Position numbers and translations under genes: made by a program. Below, piece by piece: positions 9,801 through 16,676 of a stretch of 42,982 bases of DNA. Origin of the DNA: an uncultured Campylobacter sp. (lineage in GTDB: Bacteria; Campylobacterota; Campylobacteria; Campylobacterales; Campylobacteraceae); assembly GCF_905372745.1 (NCBI RefSeq), contig NZ_CAJPQR010000017.1, forward strand, positions 1-42,982, written 5' to 3'. How positions within the stretch are numbered: position 1 is the stretch's first letter; each line of letters opens with the position of its first letter. Under the pieces are notes generated by a model. The model was given only the letters and a program-made list of their open reading frames with translations, did not search any database and had not been told where the DNA came from.

Positions 9801-10015
9801 CCGTTTATCTGATCCTCGATCGCGCTGGCTACGGAGTCGGAGATAGTTTGGGCGTCGGCGCCCGTGTAGACGGCGCTAACGGAAATTTGAGGCGGGGTTA
9901 GCTTGGGATACTCCTCGATAGGAAGCCCCTTTATCGCCATCGCGCCCGCGATAACTATGATTATAGATACGACGGTGGCAAATATCGGGCGGTCAATGAA
10001 AAATTTAGAAAACAT
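6878..10015 (-). CDS. cmeB: RND inner-membrane drug transporter of the CmeABC pump
   Basis: CmeB is the proton-driven inner-membrane pump subunit of the AcrB/MexB (HAE1) family. At 1045 residues it has the usual length. The N-terminus MFSKFFIDRPIFATVVSI is family-typical; the two proton-relay aspartates are in GIVVDDAIIVIENVE near residue 403, and the partner lysine is in GLSAKNAILIVEF near residue 933. Two large periplasmic loops follow the first and seventh membrane helices, as expected. It starts one base inside the cmeA stop codon (TAATG) and overlaps cmeC by eight bases, giving a tight A-B-C operon. The substrate range of this orthologue cannot be read from sequence. Confidence 0.95.
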   Translation of the reverse strand: MFSKFFIDRPIFATVVSIIIVIAGAMAIKGLPIEEYPKLTPPQISVSAVYTGADAQTISDSVASAIEDQINGVENMLYMQSTSSSSGSLNINVYFKIGTSSKQATIDVNNRVQAALSRLPQEVQNMGVTVRERSGSILEVVGFTSSNMDLVELYNYVNLNIADEIKRVNGVGDTALIGSKEYSMRIWLKPDKLAYYKLTPSDVIAQVKIQNSQYAAGKIGEQPSDGDNPYVYSVRSDGRLKNAAQFGDIVIKSADGAVLKLKDVATVELGAASYASDSMLNGQDAIPLLIFMQNDANALATAQAVNAKLDELSKNFPEGFTHTIAYNPTEFIEVSIHEVVKTFIEAMILVIIVMYMFLKSFRATVIPMLAVPVSIIGTFGGLYAMGFSINLITLFALILAIGIVVDDAIIVIENVERILHEEKDITVKEATYKAMEEVQTPVISIVLVLSAVFIPVSFMEGFVGVIQRQFALTLVTSVCISGFVALTLTPALCGVMLKKQESKPFWFVQKFNDFFDWSTKIFSAGVATVLRHVIISLILIGVMGFATYELFKKVPSGLVPSEDKGALMVITSLPPSSNMLKTKEEVKAISNMILSNPNVEFTMGFAGYDMIAGALRENSAISFVKLKDWSQRKTPDSQADALTRPFNGMLWGSKESMSFVVNVPPIMGLSMTGGFEMYLQNKSGKSYAQIEEDVKKVVAAANARPDLTSVRSTLETNYRQFKIDVDRQKAQMFGVSESEIFSAIGSTFGSYYINDFSLFGKSYRVYARGEDRFRNNPEDLRKIYVRSKGGEMIPLNSVATLTRILGPDIVDRFNLFPAAKIQGDPKPGYTSGDAIKAIQEVVEQTLSTEEYSISWAGTAYQEVSSQGTGSTAFIFGMIFVFLILAAQYERWLIPLAVITAVPFAVFGSLVAVWARGLTNDIYFQIGLLLLIGLSAKNAILIVEFAMQERLAGKSVFDAAVNAARLRFRPIVMTSLAFTLGVFPMVISTGAGAASRHSLGTGVVGGMIAATTIAIFFIPMFYYLLEKLNNKVWDKKPSRAQEIKNV

Positions 10016-11193
10016 TATTTAGCCTTTTCTTGCTCGTTTTTAGGCTCTAAATTTATGCCTTTACCAAAGCTTTCGGTTAGGTCCTTATCTATCTCGACGG
10101 GCGCGCCAACGCCGATTTTTAGGAAGTTGTTTAAGATAATCTTATCGCCTTCGTTTAGTCCCTCGCTAACGACTGCGGCGTCTTTGGTTTGGTAGGTGAT
10201 TTTTACGTCCTTAGAGGCTACTTTACCGTCCTCTACGACTAGCACGTAGGTCTTGACGTCGGTTTGCTGGAGCGCTACTTGAGGGATTTTAAAGCCGTCT
10301 TTTTGGTAAAATCCGCCCATCGTCACGTGGCCGAACATGCCAGGTAGTAGCTTGCCTTCGTCGTTGTTAAATTCGGCCTTGGCTAAAACTGTGCCCATAT
10401 TCGTATTTACGACGTTATCGATGAAATTTACCTTGCCGTTAAACTCTCCAGGACCGACTTTTAGTACGGCGTCCGAGTTTGTTTGCGCCCATAGGCCGCT
10501 TTCTTGCATTTTGACGCGGTTTAGATTATCTACGTCGGAGATGTGAAAGTGCGCCTCGATCGGATTGATTTTGGTTAGGCGTACTAGCTGGGTCGTGTTT
10601 GCTACGACTAGTGAGCCCACGTCTACTAGGTTATCGCCCAAAACGCCGTCAAAAGGCGCAGCGATACTCGTGTAGCCTAGGTCGATTTTGGCGTTTTTGG
10701 CGCTTGCTCTAGCGCTTAGTAAATTTGCGTTTGCTATTTCAAGCGCCGAAACGGCCGCATCATACTCTTTTTGCGAAACGGCGTTTTTCTTATATAAATT
10801 TGAGATTCTGTTAAATTCGGTTTGAGCGTTTTTTAAATTTGCGTTTGCTACGCCGATAGCGGCTTCAAGCGCGTCGTAGCTGGCTTGGTATTTTTCGGGA
10901 TCTATCAAAAACAGCTTGTCGCCGGCTTTTACGTTGTCGCCGGGTTTAAAAAACTGCTTAATTATCGTGCCGCTTACTTTTGGAAATACGATTACGTCTT
11001 GCAGGCTCGTTAGGGTCGCGGTGTAATCAAAGCTGATCGGCACGTCTGATTTTTTAGCTACGAATACATCGACCTTTGACGGCGGCATTTGCCGTTGTTG
11101 CCCGGCCATGCTTTTTTTATCGTTACCATCAAAGCATGCCGTAAAAAGCAACGACGCCAATAACAAAACAGAGATATTTTTAAAATTTCTCAT
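10015..11193 (-). CDS. cmeA: Periplasmic adaptor (membrane fusion) lipoprotein of the CmeABC pump
   Basis: CmeA links the inner-membrane pump CmeB to the outer-membrane channel CmeC. The 392-residue product has a lipobox FTAC (Cys20), then the biotinyl-lipoyl half-motif GTIIKQFFKPGDNVKAGDKL, an alpha-helical hairpin around residues 105-175 (AAIGVANANLKNAQTEF and the following ISNLYKKNAVSQKEYDAA), and the matching second lipoyl half (IAAPFDGVLGD). This is the standard HlyD/AcrA order. The ATG has AAAGG seven bases upstream. It is the first gene of the cme operon, behind a promoter that carries a probable CmeR site. Confidence 0.94.
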   Translation of the reverse strand: MRNFKNISVLLLASLLFTACFDGNDKKSMAGQQRQMPPSKVDVFVAKKSDVPISFDYTATLTSLQDVIVFPKVSGTIIKQFFKPGDNVKAGDKLFLIDPEKYQASYDALEAAIGVANANLKNAQTEFNRISNLYKKNAVSQKEYDAAVSALEIANANLLSARASAKNAKIDLGYTSIAAPFDGVLGDNLVDVGSLVVANTTQLVRLTKINPIEAHFHISDVDNLNRVKMQESGLWAQTNSDAVLKVGPGEFNGKVNFIDNVVNTNMGTVLAKAEFNNDEGKLLPGMFGHVTMGGFYQKDGFKIPQVALQQTDVKTYVLVVEDGKVASKDVKITYQTKDAAVVSEGLNEGDKIILNNFLKIGVGAPVEIDKDLTESFGKGINLEPKNEQEKAK

Positions 11194-11214
11194 AAATTTG
11201 CCTTTATTTTTTAG

Positions 11215-11222
11215 ATTTTATA
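11215..11222 (-). promoter_or_regulatory. -10 element of the cmeABC promoter
   Basis: Read on the minus strand this is TATAAAAT, followed about 20 bases later by the cmeA ATG. Campylobacter sigma-70 promoters often lack a good -35, and none is clear here. The operator at 11234-11251 lies 11 bases upstream, where a repressor would block polymerase. Confidence 0.55.
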
Positions 11223-11233
11223 CGAAATTTAAC

Positions 11234-11251
11234 TTGTAATACTTTTTACAA
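11234..11251. promoter_or_regulatory. Probable CmeR operator (inverted repeat)
   Basis: Perfect inverted repeat TTGTAA, six bases, TTACAA. The inner 16 bases TGTAATACTTTTTACA closely resemble the CmeR site I recall for C. jejuni (TGTAATA, spacer, TATTACA). It is the only such palindrome noticed between cmeR and cmeA and sits just upstream of the -10 box of cmeABC. Binding by the adjacent TetR protein is inferred. Confidence 0.65.
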
Positions 11252-11309
11252 ATAAAATCGGCTATTTTACTCTTATTTAAATGAAAAGTCAAATTTTTGA
11301 GGGGCGAAT

Positions 11310-11942
11310 TTAGCGTTTTTTTACGCCGTGCAAAAACATATCTATACGTGTTTTTACGTGCTCTTCGCGCTCTTCTGCGCTTAGCGTTATGTCCTCGTTT
11401 AGCAAAATAGCATTATAATGATAAGGCTCTCTAACGACTGCGGCAAACGCCTTGGCCGCGACGTAAGGAGAGATACATGGATTTAGTTGGACTCTTATGT
11501 CTTCACGCTCGAAAAAATCTATTAAAATTTTATCGATTTTGCTTAAAATTTGATCCAAAAACTCTTTACCTAAAAGGCCGTCGTTTTTCGCGCCCTCGCT
11601 CATCATAACTCTTGAAATTAGCGTCGTTTCTTTGTCGCAGATTATGTCGAAAAATATCATCGCAAATTTGGTTAAAAAATCATCCAGTTTATGCGATAAA
11701 TTTAGATCGATTTTTTCGTCTATCTGCATTCTAAAGTCGTCAAATCCACGCTCTACGATAGCGCGAAAAAGCCCTTCTTTGTTTTCAAAAAATTTGTAGA
11801 TGCTCGCCAGCGACCCGCCGCTTTTTTTGATTATATCCGTTAGACTCGTGTTTTCATAGCCTTTTTCGAGGAAAATTTCCATACCGGCTTGGATAAATTT
11901 TTCTTTTCTTTCGGCGCTTCTTTGCGTGATTTTCCCGTTCAT
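11310..11942 (-). CDS. cmeR: TetR-family repressor of the cme operon
   Basis: CmeR binds the cmeABC promoter and represses it until bile salts or similar ligands bind its C-terminal pocket. The product is 210 residues, the same length as I recall for C. jejuni CmeR. The N-terminal TetR helix-turn-helix is visible at about residues 13-60 (MEIFLEKGYENTSLTDIIKK, then GGSLASIYKFFENKEGLF). It lies directly upstream of cmeA in the same direction with a 116-bp gap containing the operator. C. jejuni CmeR is unusual in its DNA-binding part, but here the HTH looks conventional. Its own promoter is presumably in the 58 AT-rich bases after ccoG. Confidence 0.9.
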   Translation of the reverse strand: MNGKITQRSAERKEKFIQAGMEIFLEKGYENTSLTDIIKKSGGSLASIYKFFENKEGLFRAIVERGFDDFRMQIDEKIDLNLSHKLDDFLTKFAMIFFDIICDKETTLISRVMMSEGAKNDGLLGKEFLDQILSKIDKILIDFFEREDIRVQLNPCISPYVAAKAFAAVVREPYHYNAILLNEDITLSAEEREEHVKTRIDMFLHGVKKR

Positions 11943-12000
11943 TGCATACCTTTAAAAATTAAAATTATAATTTAAGGATTATACAATAAAAATATGATTT

Positions 12001-13332
12001 TTAGTCCCTCGGGTATGCAAAAATAGTCTCCCTGACGACGTTAATTTTCTCTTTTTCGTCTGCGGCATAGGCGCGTATAGTTATCTTTGCATTTGCGTTT
12101 TTACCGGGTCTAGCGGCATTTTTAGGAGCCGTTAATACGACTACGATTTTCTTCTTTTCGCCTGCGTTTAAGGCAATGTTACTTTTTGGGCGTTTTATTT
12201 TGATATCGGCATCGTTTACGCTAACGTCAAAGTAAAACTCGTGCGCGTGCGCGTCGGTGTTTTCAAACAAAAACACGTAAGCGTTTTCGATCTGGCCGTC
12301 TTTATTTATCTTATATAGCTCGCTCGTGCGGTTGATGTTTAACAGCATGTTTTCTTTTTTGGCGCTCATTAGCGCTAGCGCGGTCGCGGCGATAGCGATG
12401 GCGGCGCAGTAGCCGACGGTTTTAAAGCGCAAATACCGCACCTTTTGCTTGGTTTTTAGCGAATTTGAGCTAGTCCAACTAATTAGACTAGGCAAATTTA
12501 GCCCCGACATCGTTTTCGTGCACGCATCGACGCACTCCAGGCAGTTTATGCACTCTAGCTGCATGCCTTTTCTGATGTCGATGTGCGTCGGGCAAATTTT
12601 CACGCAGGCTTCGCAGCCGGTGCACTCGTTTTGCGGCTCAGGAGGCTTTTTCCACAGTTTGGTTTGTCCCTCAAAAATTTTACCGCCCCGTGCCTCGTCG
12701 TAAATGACCTGCATGCTGTCGTTATCTATCATCACGGACTGCACTCTAGCGTACGGACAGACGTAAATGCAAAAATTTTCGCCCAAAAATGCTACGTCAA
12801 ATATCAAAAATGCCGCGATAACGATCCAAGCCCCGAGTAAAATTTTATGTTCGGCCGGGTCTAAAATTTGAACTAAAAAATCCTGCGGCGGGACGAAAAA
12901 CCAGAGAAAATTCGCCGCCGCGACAAAGGCTAAAACGCTCCAGATCGCGATTGCTAGCGCATTTTTGACGCCGCCCTCGGCCTGCGTTTGCTTATTTGAA
13001 ACGCTCTTGCGGATCTTTAAAATTTTAGTTTGTATAAGGTCGCGGTAAATCACGCGAAATATCGTCTGCGGGCAGCTCCAGCCGCACCAGACGCGGCCGC
13101 CTAGATTCGTCATAAAAAAAATAATGAGCACGAAAGGCATCAAAAACAGCTCTTGAACGTTAAATTTGGCAAAAAATAGATGCAGCTCGCTACGCTCGAA
13201 GCTTAAAAGAAAAAATTGATTTCCGCCAATGGTTATAAAAGGTAAAACGAGCGCGGTACAGGTGATCAGGATGTAGGCGATATAGCGTTTGCTGGCAAAT
13301 TTGAAATATTTTTTATACTCTTCTTTAGTCAT
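12001..13332 (-). CDS. ccoG: Cytochrome c oxidase accessory protein, FixG/RdxA/CcoG family
   Basis: CcoG is a membrane cupric reductase that helps load copper into cbb3-type cytochrome oxidase, the terminal oxidase of Campylobacter. The 443-residue product has a first membrane helix near residues 19-38, a CGWSCPQ motif after the second, two more helices, then two 4Fe-4S binding motifs (CTGCEACVKICP near residue 240 and CINCLECVDACT about 25 residues later), a fifth helix and a C-terminal Ig-like FixG domain. It reads toward cmeR with a 58-bp gap, matching the C. jejuni order in which Cj0369c precedes cmeR. It is divergent from the flavoprotein gene at 13464. Confidence 0.9.
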   Translation of the reverse strand: MTKEEYKKYFKFASKRYIAYILITCTALVLPFITIGGNQFFLLSFERSELHLFFAKFNVQELFLMPFVLIIFFMTNLGGRVWCGWSCPQTIFRVIYRDLIQTKILKIRKSVSNKQTQAEGGVKNALAIAIWSVLAFVAAANFLWFFVPPQDFLVQILDPAEHKILLGAWIVIAAFLIFDVAFLGENFCIYVCPYARVQSVMIDNDSMQVIYDEARGGKIFEGQTKLWKKPPEPQNECTGCEACVKICPTHIDIRKGMQLECINCLECVDACTKTMSGLNLPSLISWTSSNSLKTKQKVRYLRFKTVGYCAAIAIAATALALMSAKKENMLLNINRTSELYKINKDGQIENAYVFLFENTDAHAHEFYFDVSVNDADIKIKRPKSNIALNAGEKKKIVVVLTAPKNAARPGKNANAKITIRAYAADEKEKINVVRETIFAYPRD

Positions 13333-13431
13333 TATTCATCCTGATTACAAAGTAGTGATAATTTTTGATAAATTATAGAGTTAATGCTATTAAACGCATA
13401 TTAAAATTGCTATTACGCCACTTTTATGATG

Positions 13432-13437
13432 TATAAT
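13432..13437 (+). promoter_or_regulatory. -10 box for the Tat flavoprotein gene
   Basis: TATAAT 26 bases before the ATG at 13464, with AAAGGAG at 13452-13458 as ribosome site. The 131-bp divergent spacer must also hold the ccoG promoter. Confidence 0.55.
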
Positions 13438-13463
13438 TTCATAAATTCTTTAAAGGAGATGTT

Positions 13464-14948
13464 ATGAAAAAAATTTCTAGAAGAAATTTCATCAAAACCG
13501 GCCTCGCGGCGGCCGCTGTTGGTGCGCTAAATTTGCAAGCGGCACAAGATGACGAGATAAAATGGGACGCGGAATACGACGTCTTGGTGGTAGGTAGCGG
13601 CCTTAGCGCAAACGTCGCGGGTATCGTAGCAGCCGAGGGTGGGCTTGGTGTAGCGCTACTAGAAAAGATGTCGCGAATGGGCGGCAACTCCGTCGTTTCT
13701 CAGCTTGATTTTGCCTGCGTGGGCTCCGAACAACAGGAAAAGGCCGGCATCAAAGACTCTATCGAGCTTTTCGTAAAAGATCTAAACAAAGCAGGCAAGG
13801 GCTTTAACTACATAGAGCAGTCGTACAGGATCGCTGAGAACTCAAAAAGAGCGTATGAATTCGTCAAAGCAAGAGGCGTGCAATACGCCGAAAAGCTAAA
13901 GCATCTTGGCGGGCATAGCGTGGCAAGAAGTCTAGAGACCGTAGGCGGAGGCGGAGCGTGCGTACAGGCGCTAAATTCGCACTTTGAGAGCAAAGGCGGC
14001 AAGACGCTAAAGCGCGTAAAGGTCGATGAAATCGTGCTGGATAAAAATGGCGCGGCGATAGGGCTAAAGGTGAGAGAGGGGTATAAATTTGACAAAGACC
14101 TAGCCGACGACGACGCGCAAAACGCATCCGGAGACGTTAAATTTTATAAAGCTAAAAAGGCCGTGATCTTTGCAAGCGGCGGATTTTCGGCAGATAAAGC
14201 CTTTAAGGCAGCGCAAAACCCAAGACTCGCTCTAGCCTCCACGCCGTCAAATCCGGGCGCAACGGCCGGCGCACTAAAAACGATGATAAGAGCGGGCGCG
14301 ATGCTGGTGCAGGTTAGTCTGGGACGCTATTCGTTTGGTATTCCGACGGAGGATTTGATATTTGCTATTGCGGTCGACGGCAAAAACTCAAAGAGATTTA
14401 TGAACGAAGACGGCGATAGACAGACTTTGTCCGATAATATTTTAGAAAATATGCAAAAAAATGAAAGCGATCTGTTCCCGACTATAATCTTTGACGCAAC
14501 TGGATTTGCTTCCAGCCACGATCCAAAGAGGCTGCAAAAATTTATAGAAACGGGCAAGATGAAAAAATTTGAGAGCTTAGACGAGCTGGCGGCGGACTTT
14601 AAGCTAAATGCGCAAATTTTAAAAGAGGAAATAAAGCGGTATAACGAAAACGTCGCTGCCAAAACCGATACCGATTTTAAAAAAGATTTAACCAAGGTTA
14701 CTCCGATAGAAAAGGCTCCGTTTTACGCGATACTTGGAGCTCCTGGCATCAGCTATACTCCAGGCGGCGTGAGGGTAAATTTAAACTTTGAGGTCCTTAA
14801 TATAAACGATAACAAGCCTATTAAAAATTTATACGCCGTAGGCGAGGCTACGGGCGGAGTGCACGGATATACGAGGCTTACTAGCTGCTCGACGCCCGAT
14901 TGTATCAGCTCGGCGATGATAGCGGCGGAGCATATCCTAAAGGGCTAA
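13464..14948 (+). CDS. Tat-exported FAD flavoprotein, fumarate reductase/flavocytochrome c family
   Basis: A 494-residue periplasmic FAD enzyme of the family that includes soluble fumarate, urocanate and methacrylate reductases. The N-terminus has a Tat signal (RRNFIKTG, residues 6-13, then an Ala-rich stretch, cleavage probably near LQA). The FAD-binding GSGLSA is at residues 44-49, and the second FAD segment GEATGGVHG is close to the C-terminus. The substrate end differs from classic fumarate reductases: it reads HGYTRLTSCSTPD where those have HGxNRLGGN, and the usual HPT segment is replaced by VQVSLGRYSFGIPTED. So the substrate is probably not fumarate. There is no haem domain and no cytochrome partner beside it. 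It interrupts the ccoG-rpsU order known from C. jejuni. Confidence 0.85.
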   Translation: MKKISRRNFIKTGLAAAAVGALNLQAAQDDEIKWDAEYDVLVVGSGLSANVAGIVAAEGGLGVALLEKMSRMGGNSVVSQLDFACVGSEQQEKAGIKDSIELFVKDLNKAGKGFNYIEQSYRIAENSKRAYEFVKARGVQYAEKLKHLGGHSVARSLETVGGGGACVQALNSHFESKGGKTLKRVKVDEIVLDKNGAAIGLKVREGYKFDKDLADDDAQNASGDVKFYKAKKAVIFASGGFSADKAFKAAQNPRLALASTPSNPGATAGALKTMIRAGAMLVQVSLGRYSFGIPTEDLIFAIAVDGKNSKRFMNEDGDRQTLSDNILENMQKNESDLFPTIIFDATGFASSHDPKRLQKFIETGKMKKFESLDELAADFKLNAQILKEEIKRYNENVAAKTDTDFKKDLTKVTPIEKAPFYAILGAPGISYTPGGVRVNLNFEVLNINDNKPIKNLYAVGEATGGVHGYTRLTSCSTPDCISSAMIAAEHILKG

Positions 14949-14997
14949 ATTTAAAACCCCGGACGGCTGGCAAAGCTTAAATTTATCAAATTTAAAC

Positions 14998-15003
14998 TAT
15001 AAT
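14998..15003 (+). promoter_or_regulatory. -10 box for rpsU
   Basis: TATAAT 34 bases before the TTG start of rpsU, in an AAATTT-rich spacer after the flavoprotein gene. Confidence 0.5.
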
Positions 15004-15037
15004 CGCCGTCTATTTTAAATGAAAGGTGGTGAGGACG

Positions 15038-15250
15038 TTGCCTGGTATTAAGGTACATCCTAACGAGTCTTTTGACGAAGCTTACAGAAAGTTCAAAAAG
15101 CAAACCGACAGGAACCTTGTCGTGACTGAAGTTCGCGCAAGACGCTTTTTCGAGCCTATGACCGAGATCCGCAAAAAACAAAAAATCGCGGCTCGCAAGA
15201 AAATGCTTAAACGTCTATATATGCTTAGACGCTACGAGTCAAAGCTCTAA
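15038..15250 (+). CDS. rpsU: 30S ribosomal protein S21
   Basis: S21 is a small basic protein of the 30S subunit that acts in initiation. From the TTG at 15038 the product is 70 residues beginning MPGIKVHPNESFDEAYR, the N-terminus I recall for other Campylobacter S21 proteins, and it ends MLRRYESKL. An upstream in-frame GTG at 15026 would add four residues but lies inside the purine-rich ribosome site (AAAGGTGGTGAGG, 15022-15034), so it was rejected. It has its own promoter and a strong terminator, so it is monocistronic. Confidence 0.95.
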   Translation: MPGIKVHPNESFDEAYRKFKKQTDRNLVVTEVRARRFFEPMTEIRKKQKIAARKKMLKRLYMLRRYESKL

Positions 15251-15252
15251 CC

Positions 15253-15284
15253 AAAAGGGTCGCTTCGGCGGCCTTTTCTTTTTT
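15253..15284 (+). terminator. Rho-independent terminator of rpsU with UUCG tetraloop
   Basis: Stem AAAAG, one bulged G, GTCGC, loop TTCG, then GCGGC and CTTTT, followed by CTTTTTT. It starts two bases after the stop codon. The C(UUCG)G loop is especially stable. Confidence 0.85.
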
Positions 15285-15359
15285 CAAACTCCCGTTTAAC
15301 TCGCATCAAAGCCAAAATTTGCCATAATCTACGCCAAATTTAACGATCAAAGGAAAAAT

Positions 15360-16040
15360 ATGTCCAAAGTGCCCGTGAGCGAGGCCGCGGAAATCTTAGG
15401 CGTAACCAAAGAAGCCGTCTACAACCGCATTCGTCGCGGCACGCTAAAGACCTTTGAAAAAGACGGCGTAAAATACGTGGTTCTGGACGGCTACGAGTCC
15501 GGTACTGCGGCAAATTTAGCGCCAAATCAGCCGCCAAAAACATCTACTGAAAAATTGGCCAAAAGCGCGAAATCAAGAAAATCAAAGACGGGCGAATTTG
15601 ACGTGAATGAATTTCTACTCTCGCAAATTAGCGAACTAAAAGAACAAAATCAAAATTTGCAAACCGACAAAGAGAGGCTTTTTCGCGAAAAAGAGCAAAT
15701 TTTGCTAAATAATAAAACAGAAATCGCTCAAATTTACCGCGAGCGCGACGAGAAAATTAGAAATTTTTTAAATTTACTCGAGCGTCCGCTTTTGGCTCGC
15801 CAAAACGGCGAGTACGCGGCTCCGATCGACGTCGAATTTGTCGAGAGCGAGCCTAAAAGTGAGGGCAAATGGACGAGCCTAGCCGAGTTTTTAAAATCGC
15901 AAAATTTAAGCGGCAAAAGCCTTAAAAAAACGCAAAATAAAATCATAAAAAACATCGGAAAATCAAAATTTATCAAATTTAAAAAAGGCGTGATAATGGT
16001 AAAAAGCAAGAAAATTTCAAAGGAGCTAGATAAAAAATGA
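15360..16040 (+). CDS. Helix-turn-helix protein with long coiled coil
   Basis: A 226-residue cytoplasmic protein. Residues 4-40 look like a MerR/excisionase-type winged HTH (VSEAAEILGVTKEAVYNRIR followed by a short wing, KYVVLDGY). A Lys/Ser-rich linker leads to a charged coiled coil at roughly residues 83-143 (KEQNQNLQTDKERLFREKE). The C-terminal third is very basic and contains a WTSLAEFL segment. This suggests a DNA-binding protein that dimerises through the coiled coil. The ATG has AAAGGA upstream, and the gene ends by overlapping the next start (ATGA at 16037), so it is translationally coupled to the lipoprotein gene. It is an addition between rpsU and Cj0371 compared with the C. jejuni order as I recall it. 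Specific role unknown. Confidence 0.7.
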   Translation: MSKVPVSEAAEILGVTKEAVYNRIRRGTLKTFEKDGVKYVVLDGYESGTAANLAPNQPPKTSTEKLAKSAKSRKSKTGEFDVNEFLLSQISELKEQNQNLQTDKERLFREKEQILLNNKTEIAQIYRERDEKIRNFLNLLERPLLARQNGEYAAPIDVEFVESEPKSEGKWTSLAEFLKSQNLSGKSLKKTQNKIIKNIGKSKFIKFKKGVIMVKSKKISKELDKK

Positions 16041-16675
16041 GAGTTTTTAAACATATCAAAAAAGTAGCCAGCTACGCTGCGGTAGGCGGCTTTGGCGCGG
16101 TGATAGCGGCTGGGCTGGCAGGATGCGGCAGCGATAACGGCGGAGCAAATAACAATGACGGTAGCGCGCTAAAAGAAGCGGCGCAAAAAACGGGAGCCTT
16201 CGTCATCATCGAAGAAACCGCGCCCGGCAAATATAAAGTTCTAGAAGAGTATCCGAGCAGCGAAACGCGCGTCGTGCTAAAGGACATCAACGGCACCGAG
16301 CGCGTGCTAAGCAAAGAGGAGATGGATAAGCTAATCGCCGAAGAAAATGCCAAAATCGACGCCGGAACGTCGAATCTAACCGGCTCAAACGCTCAAAACG
16401 CGCAGCTAAGCAGCGGCGGTATGAGCCTTGGCGAGACGCTTCTAGCCTCGGCTGCGGGCGCGATCATCGGCAGCTGGATAGGCAACAAACTCTTTAACAA
16501 TCCCGGCTATCAGTCGCAGCGCCAAAGCGCGTATAAAAACCCAAGCGCGTATTCAAGGAGCGTAGATAGCTTTAACAAAGCCAAAGCTGCTAGCTCGGCT
16601 AGTAAACCAAGCGGCGGAAAAAGCGGATTTTTCGGCGGTTCAAGCTCAAGCTCAAGTTCAAGTTTCGGAGGATAA
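16037..16675 (+). CDS. UPF0323 family lipoprotein (Cj0371-like)
   Basis: A 212-residue lipoprotein. The signal peptide ends in GLAGC, making Cys30 the lipidated residue. A predicted globular part follows (GAFVIIEETAPGKYKVLEEY and VLKDINGTERVLSKEEMDKL). Then come a glycine/alanine-rich hydrophobic stretch near residues 133-155 and a low-complexity Ser/Gly tail. The family is known in epsilonproteobacteria as UPF0323 and in C. jejuni as Cj0371, which I recall being linked to virulence and chemotaxis. The start overlaps the preceding gene by four bases, and the stop lies two bases before the next start. Function not established. Confidence 0.82.
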   Translation: MRVFKHIKKVASYAAVGGFGAVIAAGLAGCGSDNGGANNNDGSALKEAAQKTGAFVIIEETAPGKYKVLEEYPSSETRVVLKDINGTERVLSKEEMDKLIAEENAKIDAGTSNLTGSNAQNAQLSSGGMSLGETLLASAAGAIIGSWIGNKLFNNPGYQSQRQSAYKNPSAYSRSVDSFNKAKAASSASKPSGGKSGFFGGSSSSSSSSFGG

Positions 16676-16676
16676 A

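Noticed and set aside
15026..15037. Upstream GTG start for rpsU
   Set aside because: It falls inside the ribosome site, and conserved S21 proteins start at the TTG four codons later.
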